From NCBI RefSeq assembly GCF_900177345.1, contig NZ_FWZT01000018.1:62001-126000 (forward strand): DNA of 64,000 nt, in the 5' to 3' direction. The DNA comes from Pseudobacteriovorax antillogorgiicola. GTDB taxonomy: Bacteria; Bdellovibrionota_B; Oligoflexia; Oligoflexales; Oligoflexaceae. The notes under the pieces were generated by a model. That model made no database searches. It was not told where the DNA came from and worked only from the letters and a program-made list of their open reading frames with translations. Position numbers and translations under genes: made by a program. Of this stretch, positions 1 through 8,979 are shown piece after piece (within the stretch, counting starts at the first letter, position 1; each line of letters begins with the position of its first letter).

Positions 1-165
1 ACTTTTGGAAAGCCTGATAGCAACTATCTAATAGATTTAGGTAGCGGTACTGCAGGTACTCGGGGAGCTAATCATCCCGGTGGTGTTTTGGGTATCAATG
101 CAGCAGCAGTCAGGACTTGGTGGTGTGCAGAGTTCGATCCTGATGGTGTTGGAGAATGCTCCTGA
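1..165 (+). CDS. C-terminal end of an unidentified protein (partial)
   Basis: An open frame enters from the left edge and ends at TGA 163-165, giving 54 residues. The tail is rich in Gly and Ala and ends in a two-cysteine segment (WWC ... GEC) three residues before the stop. A short disulfide-type loop at the extreme C-terminus is seen in some type IV pilin-like proteins, but the piece is too short to assign. A good rho-independent terminator follows 30 bases later, so this is the last gene of its transcript. Confidence 0.55.
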   Translation, partial: TFGKPDSNYLIDLGSGTAGTRGANHPGGVLGINAAAVRTWWCAEFDPDGVGECS

Positions 166-194
166 ATTAAGTTAAATAGCTAAATATTATAATA

Positions 195-229
195 AAAAAC
201 AGCTACCCTGAGCGGTGGCTGTTTTTTAT
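195..229 (+). terminator. Rho-independent terminator
   Basis: A ten-base-pair stem (arms 198-207 and 214-223, one G-T wobble) with a six-base loop is followed directly by a T-rich tract. It closes the partial gene at the left edge and separates it from the next lipoprotein gene. Confidence 0.85.
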
Positions 230-293
230 TGCATAATTAGTCGAAATGGCCTATCAAAAGGCTCCTGATGCCTGTCTAGTCTTAGGAGTCACC

Positions 294-3200
294 TTGAAGC
301 AAGTTTCGTTTACCTGTCTTGCCTTTTGCCTCTTTTTCATGTCTTGTAACAACAAGAAGTTAAGCAATCAAGTATCTTCGAATGAATTGAATTGTGGAGT
401 AAGCAACAATCCGGCAAAAGGGATTGTAAGGCTCAAGATACTTGGTGGGGACCAGATACCACTCAGCTCCGAGGAACTCGTTGTCAAGAATGCGAATGTA
501 ATTGGTACCAAAGGCTGCATCGAATTTGAAGATCGAGCTACCAATGTCATTATTTCGCGACCATCAGCCAGAGAAGGCATCGTGCTCGATGGACAAGCTT
601 TTGGAGAGTCAAGGAATGAGGTTAGTTTATTAAGCTTCAATGACTCAACTCCAACTTTGAACTGCAAAAAAGACATTGTGCCAACTGGAATTTTGTCTGT
701 GACTAACCTGTTTGGTTTGAATACTGCAAATCCGTCCGCGTTGCTCGCAAATGTTAATATAACAAAGCGTGGTAGTAGCGTCTCTATGCAAGATGTCAAT
801 TTAGTTCCTATTGATCGAATCTTTGATATTGAAATTGAACACGATGGGTTCTACGACCTAGGAATTGAAGTATATAAAATCTATAATATCGGTACTCCTG
901 CTCTAAAGGAGCAGTGTTCTCTTCTCGTGGACAATCAAGTTCCAACCGTAAACCTAGATCCTTCAATAGTAGTGGACGAGCAGTCTGGGGCGTTACTATT
1001 GGAACCAAAGGAACTAATAAAGGTGACTTCAGATGACCTCTCTGAAGTTACTATTGAATACTGTTTCCTTGAGGGGGATGATTGTACTTTTATCACTGCT
1101 AACGAAAAAACAATACCTACTCCTATCAGTGGTTCTTACACTCTAAGAATTAAGGGGCTAGACCAAGCAGGTAATCAATCAGAGATAGTTAGCTACAGAG
1201 TTGAATCTAGTTCCCGCTCTGCAATTCAACAACTGAAGTCTTCATCAGAAGAGGCTGTTCTTGCACAGAGAAGCAATGAAAGCCTGGATTCTGTTTTAGC
1301 CTCGTTAAAGGCCTTTCAAAGCTACTTAAAGTTGGATGTTACTGAAAAGCTAACCTACGAGCCTATAGTTTGGAGGGCACTCCACAGCGGAGTACAAAAT
1401 AGGGTTCCAAAAAAGGTTATTGACTCTGGTGAGTCTTTTCTTACTTCAGCTTTGGGAAATGGCTCACTTATGCTAGGATCAGCTGACAGTTCTATGAAAT
1501 ATGATTACCTTTTATATCACGAAGATGGAAGTAATACTTCTTTTACGAGCGATACCGCCCTCGATAAGATGTGTGAAACAGGAGTCTATGGAGTCGATCT
1601 TGATACCAACATATTGACCATGATTAGACAGGATGGGAGTTTTGTTGAGTACCCCTTGAGCGCTTCTGATGTTTTAGTTCAAGTATTTAACCAATGTCGA
1701 TATGTCATTACGAGAGATAATACTGGTTTTAAACTTATCGATCTTACTAAAGATAATGTTTACCTACATTCTGATGCGACGAAGTTGTTTGCTATAAAGG
1801 ATAATAACTGGAGTCTCATTAAGCTAGTGGAAGATCAATGGTATCTTCAGAACCTTTCAGGATCGAATCCTACGCAAGTTGATCTTGCTAACTATGAGCT
1901 ATCTTTAGTATCAGGAAGTGGGAAGTCTCTTTTTGCTTATAAGGGTGATAACCTGGTCCAGTTGAGCTCAAAGTTTGAGCTACTCAATGACTTTGGCTTG
2001 GAAGGATCGAGGCGGAAGAGGGTTTACCTGAGGTCGGGAGACCTATTTAGTGTTGTTAAAGATAACCAAACGCTATTTGTTGATGATAATGGTCGTGAAC
2101 TTGCAGTGAGGTATGGGAACGATGTATCCCGAGTAGGTGTATCAAAAAGGTATCTTGCCTTCTCTCTTAAGGCTGAAGACTCGATCTACATTTACGATCG
2201 TACCAATCCTAAGGAAGTACTCACAAAGATATCTCTTCCGAGTCTAGCAGATTTGCAAAAAATTGGTATTAGTGATGATCAGATCATTCTTGATTTTAGA
2301 GGTAGGATCACAATATTTTCAATACTAGACAGAGTTGCTTATGAGCTTCATGGCAATAAAGAGTCGTTTCAAAGTTTAAATTTGATTGAAAGCTTACAAT
2401 CTATCATATTCTTAAGTTGTAGCAATAAGCCTGGATTTTGTGATTTATCTTTGAACAAGGTGCACCTTCGAACGAGAGAAATTTCAAAAATTCATCTTGG
2501 ACAAATAAGGGTAAAAAGCAGTGGTTTCTTCTCTCAAGCGAAACTTATAGATATTTTTGAATCAGACGCCGGGTCATTCGCTATAGTACCATCGTCAGAT
2601 GAGTGTATACTTGTTATAAACTTGGAGAATATGGAACCTATAGATCGATTCGATCTTAGTTCTTTCATGGTAGAAGATCAGTTTCAAAACATTGAAACGG
2701 ATGGTTCTGGTCAGTACATTCTTGTCAATACCGATACAAGATTTTTGGTCCATGATCGGTTTCATAACAAGAGTAGCTCTATCCATAAGGAATTCTTAGA
2801 GGGAAGGCAGGCTAAGTTTTTCAACGGCGGTGTTGTAACCTACCATTGGGACCAGCACGCAAGGTACTATGAACTGAATAGTACCTTCACCCAGCAAGTA
2901 GGAGTAAAGCCGATTGAGGAATTACAGGGCGTTACTTCATTCGAAGTTTCTAACCTTGGGAAAACCTTATCTTCTGTGAACTTCGAGGGTAAAATCTTAA
3001 ATTTCGACGAGCAAATGAATTATGTCGACCATTTGGTACCGGAGCGGTTTGAAGGACGCCCGCAATCGATAAGCTTTTCAAGTGATGGCCTTTCAATTTA
3101 TCTGGGCTTGGATAATGGCTATGCCCGTGTCGATCAAGAGTCTGGTAGGTATGATCAAGTAGGGGTCGGAAATTCACGGGAGTATGTTAAGTTTGTTGAA

Positions 3201-3365
3201 GAAGGGCGTTCTTATCTAGCGTGGGCATCTCAATCGAAACTCCAGGTCGTGCCTAGGGACTTCAATCAAATCGTGCAACTACTCTGTCGATCTGTTGATG
3301 GGTTGAATACTGATGACACAGACTTTAGTTCTGTAAGAGATGAAGTATGTAACTCTGTCAAGTAG
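294..3365 (+). CDS. Large lipoprotein with Ig-like and beta-propeller-like regions
   Basis: Secreted lipoprotein of about 1024 residues, function unknown. I prefer a TTG start at 294. AGGAG at 284-288 lies five bases upstream, and the protein then begins MKQVSF, runs into a short hydrophobic stretch and reaches a lipobox-like FMSC. An ATG at 246 in the same frame would add 16 residues that spoil the signal peptide. The middle, near residue 300, holds an Ig-like strand pattern ending in LDQAGNQSE. The rest is a long run of short beta-rich repeats such as SSDGLSIYLGLDNG, which suggests a WD40/YVTN-type propeller. It stands alone between a terminator and a convergent protease gene. It could be a surface adhesin or sensor; no catalytic motif is visible. 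Confidence 0.8.
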   Translation: MKQVSFTCLAFCLFFMSCNNKKLSNQVSSNELNCGVSNNPAKGIVRLKILGGDQIPLSSEELVVKNANVIGTKGCIEFEDRATNVIISRPSAREGIVLDGQAFGESRNEVSLLSFNDSTPTLNCKKDIVPTGILSVTNLFGLNTANPSALLANVNITKRGSSVSMQDVNLVPIDRIFDIEIEHDGFYDLGIEVYKIYNIGTPALKEQCSLLVDNQVPTVNLDPSIVVDEQSGALLLEPKELIKVTSDDLSEVTIEYCFLEGDDCTFITANEKTIPTPISGSYTLRIKGLDQAGNQSEIVSYRVESSSRSAIQQLKSSSEEAVLAQRSNESLDSVLASLKAFQSYLKLDVTEKLTYEPIVWRALHSGVQNRVPKKVIDSGESFLTSALGNGSLMLGSADSSMKYDYLLYHEDGSNTSFTSDTALDKMCETGVYGVDLDTNILTMIRQDGSFVEYPLSASDVLVQVFNQCRYVITRDNTGFKLIDLTKDNVYLHSDATKLFAIKDNNWSLIKLVEDQWYLQNLSGSNPTQVDLANYELSLVSGSGKSLFAYKGDNLVQLSSKFELLNDFGLEGSRRKRVYLRSGDLFSVVKDNQTLFVDDNGRELAVRYGNDVSRVGVSKRYLAFSLKAEDSIYIYDRTNPKEVLTKISLPSLADLQKIGISDDQIILDFRGRITIFSILDRVAYELHGNKESFQSLNLIESLQSIIFLSCSNKPGFCDLSLNKVHLRTREISKIHLGQIRVKSSGFFSQAKLIDIFESDAGSFAIVPSSDECILVINLENMEPIDRFDLSSFMVEDQFQNIETDGSGQYILVNTDTRFLVHDRFHNKSSSIHKEFLEGRQAKFFNGGVVTYHWDQHARYYELNSTFTQQVGVKPIEELQGVTSFEVSNLGKTLSSVNFEGKILNFDEQMNYVDHLVPERFEGRPQSISFSSDGLSIYLGLDNGYARVDQESGRYDQVGVGNSREYVKFVEEGRSYLAWASQSKLQVVPRDFNQIVQLLCRSVDGLNTDDTDFSSVRDEVCNSVK

Positions 3366-3524
3366 GTATGGTAAATGGGAGTTCTTTAGAGTTTGAAAAT
3401 AGAGGGTTCGAAGTACCGTCTCTATCCCTAGAAACATCAAGTTATGCTCGCACTTCTTGGTACCTACACGAAAAAATATTCAAGGCTCGTAAGCTAAGGT
3501 AACCTAGACTGCCAGTGAACTGCC

Positions 3525-3557
3525 GCAATATAGCCTGACTAGGCAAAAGAATATTGC
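3525..3557. terminator. Hairpin between convergent genes
   Basis: Outer arms GCAATAT (3525-3531) and ATATTGC (3551-3557) enclose a second small stem GCCT/AGGC (3533-3536 with 3541-3544). It sits between the stop of the upstream plus-strand lipoprotein gene and the stop of the minus-strand protease gene, the usual place for a shared terminator, but there is no clear T tract on either side. Confidence 0.35.
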
Positions 3558-3563
3558 AGAGGG

Positions 3564-4508
3564 TTATTGAAGGGGGGTAATAAGACGGGAAGGAACATAG
3601 GCTGGTAGTTTGACTTTGTCCCCGCTAACTGCTCCCCAAAGAAGGCCTATAACTCTTCCTTTGCTATCTAAAATGGGGCTACCGGAATCACCGCTAATTA
3701 CAACTCTTCCGTTACAAGCGTCTAAAAAACTGGTTAATCGGCAATTGGAAGATGAATCGCAAAGCACCGATGCTGCGCTACTTAAGCCATTATCAAAGGG
3801 TTTGCATTCGCTTATCAACTTTTTTTTGTCTCTTAAGGTAACAATCCAAAGGGTGTCAGAGGATCTGTATTCGAATTGAGTCGTTGCAACTTGAAGTGAC
3901 GGCTGTTTAGGGTTTTTTAGTCGATTTGAGCGAATAATTGCATAGTCGAGGTATTCACTGGTCCGAATCAATCTAAGGCATCTATACTTCTTAATTTCAC
4001 CATTACTTTGAACGGAAATTCTGATCTCAGGACAGGCAGATTTAGTACTCACTAGACAGTGATTATTTGTAATGAAATCTCTTTCATTTATAAAAAAGCC
4101 GTTACAAAATTTTTTGTCAAGACTATTCGAGCTTTCAAGAGTTCCAATGGCCCCTTGAACTTGCTCGAAAGTGAACAGTTTCTTAGTCGAGTTTATAGGC
4201 TGAGGAGAGTAGTTAGGCTCTTTCGAAAGCAAAAGGACATTAGACTTTTTATTGAACTTTGTTTTTACGATATCTGTATCAACCAATACATCTATTTTTT
4301 GTGAATTGAATCCTTTGGAAGGTGCATTTACTAGAAAAGAAAATTCAAGATCTCTTAGCTCAGGAGAAACTTTGATTGTCATATTGCTTGGAACACTATT
4401 GGCAATATTTAGTGAGTCCCTGGGCTTTATGAATACTTTGTGTTCTTTCTTCTCTATATGATTGCATGAGGTGAATAGAGTCAAGATTGCTAAGTTCCAA
4501 TATCTCAT
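3564..4508 (-). CDS. Trypsin-like serine protease lipoprotein
   Basis: Probable lipid-anchored S1-family (Trypsin_2-like) endopeptidase of 314 residues. The ATG at 4508 is preceded by GGAGG at 4514-4518 with five-base spacing, a better start than the upstream in-frame GTG at 4520. The signal peptide ends in the lipobox LFTSC. The catalytic triad is visible: His about 150 (TNNHC), Asp about 188 (LDYAII) and Ser about 275 (GDSGSP). Several cysteines around these sites could form disulfides. The roughly 110-residue segment between lipobox and protease domain is not recognised. It is convergent with the big lipoprotein gene on its left and is not in an obvious operon. Substrate unknown. Confidence 0.85.
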   Translation of the reverse strand: MRYWNLAILTLFTSCNHIEKKEHKVFIKPRDSLNIANSVPSNMTIKVSPELRDLEFSFLVNAPSKGFNSQKIDVLVDTDIVKTKFNKKSNVLLLSKEPNYSPQPINSTKKLFTFEQVQGAIGTLESSNSLDKKFCNGFFINERDFITNNHCLVSTKSACPEIRISVQSNGEIKKYRCLRLIRTSEYLDYAIIRSNRLKNPKQPSLQVATTQFEYRSSDTLWIVTLRDKKKLISECKPFDNGLSSAASVLCDSSSNCRLTSFLDACNGRVVISGDSGSPILDSKGRVIGLLWGAVSGDKVKLPAYVPSRLITPLQ

Positions 4509-4827
4509 AACAACCTCCACGACAGCAAAAATAGAAGCAGCGTTAGCCTATCTCATGGCACATCTAGCAAATGCAGTACCGTATGCAAATATTTGAAAAT
4601 ATTGAATAAATAATGTTGATAGGTTGGACAGATGAAGGTATTTGCTGCAGATGCCGAAGTTAAGCGTCTCTGATCCACCTTGGGTGGCTTTGCCAATTCC
4701 AATTTTTAAAAAATGACGATTACGATCCAAGGATCAATAAATCACGGATCCCGATTGGAATAAACTTCGACGCTATTCGGAACTTCCTTTAGCTAATGCG
4801 CTAGCAGACCCGAACCAAGCTCACAGA
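4509..4827. other. Intergenic region, nothing recognised
   Basis: About 320 bases between the protease gene start and the stop of the large Ig-domain lipoprotein gene. It must hold the protease promoter on the minus strand and possibly the terminator of the gene to the right. I see the protease Shine-Dalgarno at 4514-4518 but no clear hairpin, repeat or convincing small gene. Confidence 0.5.
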
Positions 4828-7146
4828 CTAATCAGCTACACAAGCGACACCGTTAGAACTGAAACCGTCGGGACAAACACAGCTATTGCCAACGAGGCTA
4901 GCCCCTGTTACGCACTGACAAGTATTCACCTCATCAACAGATGCAAAATTGTAAAGGGCTTGGGCGCTTCCTCCTGTTGCAGTAGGCTCAGTCAATTCAA
5001 TCCGAATTCGATGAGTTTGCGATGCACACGCAACGCCACCAGATCCGGTAACAACGTCGCCTGTACAGATGGAATTGCAGGCAGGAACCGTGACATTGAA
5101 ACTGATAGGATAACCGAATTCTTCGTTCGGATGATCGACCGCGTTAAAGTTCACTACGGCTTCAGCTCCACCATATGTTTTTAGGAAGCGTCGCGAAGGT
5201 TCGCGATAGGCGTCAATATCTGGTCTGGTGAAATTGATGATTGGTGTTCGTTCACCGTAGGCCACAGTTCCGATTAACTCAGTGCTTGCGACGAACTCTG
5301 TTCCACCTGGCACAAGATTACCGCAGATGCCGTGGGCGTAGAGAAATTTGCCAATGGTAGCGCTACCAATACGTGTTGCTGCGTTTGCTCCGATCCCAAA
5401 AAAATCATCATTAAGGATTGAACCAGCGAATAGTGTGGAGCCCGGTAAACCGGTGTTGGTAAGTGGCATGACCGAGAGGTCACCGAATATACTCTCGTGG
5501 GTTAATGAATAGTCTGAGACACCCATAAAGATTGGGTAGACTTCATTTTTCCAAATAATCGTATCAGAGTCGCGGAGGCCATTGGGTTCATTATAGGTGT
5601 CACCCATTAAGATATCGCGATTGGCTTCGTAACTACCATTTTCATCGGCGTCGACAAATGGAGTAGGCAGATCGATAAACCACTCTCCGAGGTAGTCAAA
5701 CACACCATTGTTGTTCGCATCATAGGTCAGGACATCGATACCACTGTCGAACACACCGTTCTCGTTCTTGTCCCAAAAACCATCACCACCACCGTCGTAT
5801 ATGCCGTTGCTATTCTCATCGTAATAATGCTCTTGGCCATTGATCGCGTAGGTAACGGTAGTTCTCCAGTTTTTTGAAAGATCTCGATAGGAAAAAGATA
5901 GAGCCGCGTTATTGCCAAGGCTGTCGGCAACGGCAGATGGGCTACAGCGGGCAGCAGCGTCAGGGTTGGCTGCGAACGGAAAGAGTCGATAAGCGTAGTA
6001 GTCCACCATATGAAGAGCTCGCATAGTGAAGAATGCTTCGCCGGTGGCTTCGTTGGCACGACCGCCTACCAGAAGCTCCGCCTTACCAGTTTCGGCAACC
6101 ACTTGCAGTGGGTACTCTCGGATTGCATCACCGTCTTTTCTGGTATCCACCTTTGCAGCAGTCTTAATCGTGTGAGTACTGTTGGTATTGAAATACCCTT
6201 TTAACGTTCTGGCATTTTCAGTGTCAAAGGTCAGGGAAAAATTAGCGTAGTTCGTGACACCCCCGCGGATACTGATCACAGGGCTACTCGCCGTTACCGT
6301 TTGCCCGTCTTCATCATTGAAGCTAGCAGATACAACGGCGGAGCCCAAGGTTACCCCCGAACAGAAGGGTATCGCAAAGCGACCTTCCGAAGAGCTGGTA
6401 GCATTGAAAATGGCTCGATTCTTATTGGTTTCCTCGTTGGTTTCAAAGGTGCCATCATCTTTCTTCTTGGCTAGCTTCAAGCCTCGTGGTGGATCATCCT
6501 GCGTGTAGAACTTCAATTCGCGGCCTGGAATTGCGGTTCCGTCTTTACTCAGTTCGAAAACTAAGGTCGTACAGTCTTGTGGCCCAGAATCGATTAGATT
6601 GAGGGGAATGATAGACTCTTCTACATTGCCCTCCTGGCCATTGTCGGTTTCGACAAGAGCTGGGATCGACGAGCTAACAAATGCAAACGAATAGCTGCCT
6701 TTCTTACTTACTGTAAAGGTTTCAGAGTTAGTGCGAAGTTCGTTCACCGCGGCAATGATGGTGCCCTCGCCAAGATCGAGTCCTGAACAGTAGGTGGTCG
6801 TTGCCTGGCCTCCGGCACTGGTCGTACCCAGCTCGGGATTGAGCGTGCCGCTGTCATCACCACCCGAAAATGTAACGGAAAATTCAACTTCAGCACCTTC
6901 GAGACCGGCTCCTTCTTCGTCTGCGACCGTCACTGAAAATTCAGTACAGTTATTATCAGCCGAGTCGGAACTAAAAAGCTCAGTTTCCGAAAGAGCGCTT
7001 GGACTAATGGATCGAGCGAGAGCATTTGTTGCAGACACAGCAGTGCCAATATCCGTATTGCCAATGTCCGTGCGGGTTCCTTTTTCGTCGTTACAGCTCA
7101 AGACTGCACTGAAGAGAAGAATCGTTGCGACGGTATGTTTTACCAT
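4828..7146 (-). CDS. Lipoprotein with Ig-like, Ca-binding-loop and EGF-like segments
   Basis: 772-residue secreted lipoprotein; signal peptide ends AVLSC. After a Ser/Ala-rich linker come at least two bacterial Ig-like (Big_1/invasin-like) units. The first is near residues 65-150 (EFSVTVADEEGAGLEGAEV pattern), the second near 190-295. Residues about 445-510 hold four or five copies of an acidic loop D-x-N-x-N-G-x-x-D, as in thrombospondin type 3 or EF-hand-like calcium loops. The C-terminus has a six-cysteine EGF-like pattern (CQC ... CVC ... C). The mosaic suggests a surface or extracellular adhesion or structural protein whose fold needs calcium. It is probably monocistronic, with no partner gene. 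The exact role cannot be told from sequence. Confidence 0.82.
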   Translation of the reverse strand: MVKHTVATILLFSAVLSCNDEKGTRTDIGNTDIGTAVSATNALARSISPSALSETELFSSDSADNNCTEFSVTVADEEGAGLEGAEVEFSVTFSGGDDSGTLNPELGTTSAGGQATTTYCSGLDLGEGTIIAAVNELRTNSETFTVSKKGSYSFAFVSSSIPALVETDNGQEGNVEESIIPLNLIDSGPQDCTTLVFELSKDGTAIPGRELKFYTQDDPPRGLKLAKKKDDGTFETNEETNKNRAIFNATSSSEGRFAIPFCSGVTLGSAVVSASFNDEDGQTVTASSPVISIRGGVTNYANFSLTFDTENARTLKGYFNTNSTHTIKTAAKVDTRKDGDAIREYPLQVVAETGKAELLVGGRANEATGEAFFTMRALHMVDYYAYRLFPFAANPDAAARCSPSAVADSLGNNAALSFSYRDLSKNWRTTVTYAINGQEHYYDENSNGIYDGGGDGFWDKNENGVFDSGIDVLTYDANNNGVFDYLGEWFIDLPTPFVDADENGSYEANRDILMGDTYNEPNGLRDSDTIIWKNEVYPIFMGVSDYSLTHESIFGDLSVMPLTNTGLPGSTLFAGSILNDDFFGIGANAATRIGSATIGKFLYAHGICGNLVPGGTEFVASTELIGTVAYGERTPIINFTRPDIDAYREPSRRFLKTYGGAEAVVNFNAVDHPNEEFGYPISFNVTVPACNSICTGDVVTGSGGVACASQTHRIRIELTEPTATGGSAQALYNFASVDEVNTCQCVTGASLVGNSCVCPDGFSSNGVACVAD

Positions 7147-7274
7147 GATAATTGCTCCGAAATTCGACTTTTGGCTTACAAACGTTTCGGAATTTAATAG
7201 ACAATCATCTCAGTAAATGAAAATAGCCGGTGATATCAGCTAACTGTAATGAGTTAATAAGTTTGTGGAGTTGG

Positions 7275-7293
7275 GCAGGCCCATAGGACCTGC
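7275..7293 (-). terminator. Weak hairpin after pntB
   Basis: Eight-base-pair arms (one wobble) with a three-base loop lie just beyond the pntB stop codon in the direction of transcription. No T tract follows, so termination here is only suggested. Confidence 0.3.
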
Positions 7294-7309
7294 TTCGATA
7301 GGTAAGTTT

Positions 7310-8683
7310 TTACATTTTAAATTCTGAAACTAAGGCTCCGAGGCTATGCTTCGCATCTCCGAGCAGCATTCGCGTCCCGCTACCAAAAAATAATGGGTTA
7401 TCTACCCCTGCAAAGCCCGGCTTCAAGCTTCTCTTCAGTACAAGACAAGACTTGGCACGGTCCACGTCGATGATAGGCATTCCAAAGAGAGGTGAGTGTT
7501 CATCGGTTCTCGATGCTGGATTTACCACATCGTTAGCACCCACAACGACTGTAACATCCACTTGCTCCATAAGGGGGTTTACATCTTCAGGCTCAACGAG
7601 CTTCTCGTAAGGAACACTAGCCTCTGCAAGCAGCACATTCATATGACCAGGCATTCGGCCGGCGACTGGATGGATCGCAAATCTCACATCGCAACCATTG
7701 CTCTCAAGAGCCTGAGCAAGCTCGTTGATTGTATGCTGAGCTTGTGCTACTGCCATCCCATAACCAGGAACAAAAAGAACTGATCGAGCTGCCTCTAGCA
7801 TGAGATAGGCGTCGGAAGCATTGATCGGCCGAGCTTCACCTTGAAATTCAGACTTCTTCTTGCCTGGAGCATCGCTAAGGCTAGCAAACAGAACGCTTGC
7901 CAGGGAACGGTTCATGGACTTACACATAATATTCGTCAGGATGAGGCCACTGGCTCCTACTAATGAACCGGCAACAATCAACACATTATTGCCAATAGCA
8001 AACCCCGCTGCGGAAGCTGCGATACCTGAGTAACTATTTAGTAGGGCAATAACAACCGGCATATCTGCACCACCAATCGGCAATACCAGCAGCAAACCAA
8101 AGACTAACGCGAGTGCTGTGAGCCCGAGAAATATCTCCATTGCATGAGGCAATGCTCCAACTGCAATCGCTCCCCCCACTAAGAGTAAGGTTGCGACCAA
8201 GCCATTCACATACTTCTGGCCTTTAAAGAATATGGCGCCCGTATTCATGCGTTCTGCAAGTTTTGCCCAGGCGATGATACTCCCCGTTAAAGTTACAGAT
8301 CCAATAAGAATCGCGAGATAACTTGCACTTATGGCGATGAGGCTTATGTTACCAGGGCTAAGAATCTCTCCCAGGCCAACCAGAAGACTCGCAGCACCAC
8401 CAAAGCCATTGAACAGAGCCACCATTTCAGGCATTCCAGTCATCTTTACACGAAACGCTCCGATAGCACCGATGCTTGCGCCTATGACCCCTCCTGCAAT
8501 GATCCACTGATAGGAAAGAACATTTTGATGAACAAGGGTTGCAACCACGGCCATTAGCATCCCAATGCTCGACACTAAGTTTCCTTGTCTTGCTGTTTCG
8601 GCTTTACTCAGCATCTTAAGGCCGAAAATAAAAGCGATTGCAGCTAAAATATAGATAAACTCTATGATGCTTGCTATGGTCAT
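7310..8683 (-). CDS. pntB: NAD(P) transhydrogenase subunit beta
   Basis: 457-residue inner-membrane subunit of proton-translocating transhydrogenase, which drives hydride transfer from NADH to NADP+ with the proton gradient and supplies NADPH. The N-terminal 260 residues hold many hydrophobic helices (domain II). The C-terminal 180 residues are the NADP-binding domain III, with GYGMAVAQAQH and VVGANDVVNPAS, both hallmarks of the family, and a following acidic IDVDRAKS segment. The length is typical. Its ATG overlaps the stop of pntAB by four bases (ATGA), so the two are translationally coupled. It is the last gene of a three-gene operon. NADPH supply fits with the methionine sulfoxide reductase and peroxide-related genes nearby, but that link is inference. 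Confidence 0.97.
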   Translation of the reverse strand: MTIASIIEFIYILAAIAFIFGLKMLSKAETARQGNLVSSIGMLMAVVATLVHQNVLSYQWIIAGGVIGASIGAIGAFRVKMTGMPEMVALFNGFGGAASLLVGLGEILSPGNISLIAISASYLAILIGSVTLTGSIIAWAKLAERMNTGAIFFKGQKYVNGLVATLLLVGGAIAVGALPHAMEIFLGLTALALVFGLLLVLPIGGADMPVVIALLNSYSGIAASAAGFAIGNNVLIVAGSLVGASGLILTNIMCKSMNRSLASVLFASLSDAPGKKKSEFQGEARPINASDAYLMLEAARSVLFVPGYGMAVAQAQHTINELAQALESNGCDVRFAIHPVAGRMPGHMNVLLAEASVPYEKLVEPEDVNPLMEQVDVTVVVGANDVVNPASRTDEHSPLFGMPIIDVDRAKSCLVLKRSLKPGFAGVDNPLFFGSGTRMLLGDAKHSLGALVSEFKM

Positions 8684-8964
8684 TGGGAATCCCTCCTTTC
8701 AACACGGAACATTTTTAGCATACGGTCGGTAACCAAGTAGCCGCCGACAACATTGATAGTGGCTGCAAGAACAGCAAAGAAGCCGAGGTAGGTTTTTAGA
8801 TCGGGGTTACTCGTATGACCAGCAGCGAAAATAGCGCCAACAATCGCGATACCCGATATGGCATTCGAACCCGACATTAGCGGGGTATGGAGCTGTGAAG
8901 GGACTTTTGATATGAGTTCGAAACCTAGAAAGATAGAAAGAGCGAATACAAATAGAAGAAGCAT
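8680..8964 (-). CDS. pntAB: NAD(P) transhydrogenase subunit alpha part 2
   Basis: 94-residue membrane subunit with three hydrophobic helices and the family pattern FELISKVPSQLHTPLMSGSN near residues 15-35. It supplies part of the proton channel (domain II) of the transhydrogenase. In E. coli this segment is fused to the NAD-binding domain. Here, as in Rhodospirillum rubrum, it is a separate gene between pntAA (15 bases upstream) and pntB (four-base overlap). All three are needed for one complex. Confidence 0.96.
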   Translation of the reverse strand: MLLLFVFALSIFLGFELISKVPSQLHTPLMSGSNAISGIAIVGAIFAAGHTSNPDLKTYLGFFAVLAATINVVGGYLVTDRMLKMFRVERRDSQ

Positions 8965-8979
8965 ATTTGGATCTCCATT

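Noticed and set aside
3536-3545. TGACTAGGCA near 3537 resembling an end of the 130-bp element
   Set aside because: Only about nine bases match and the rest of the element is missing; probably chance within a hairpin.
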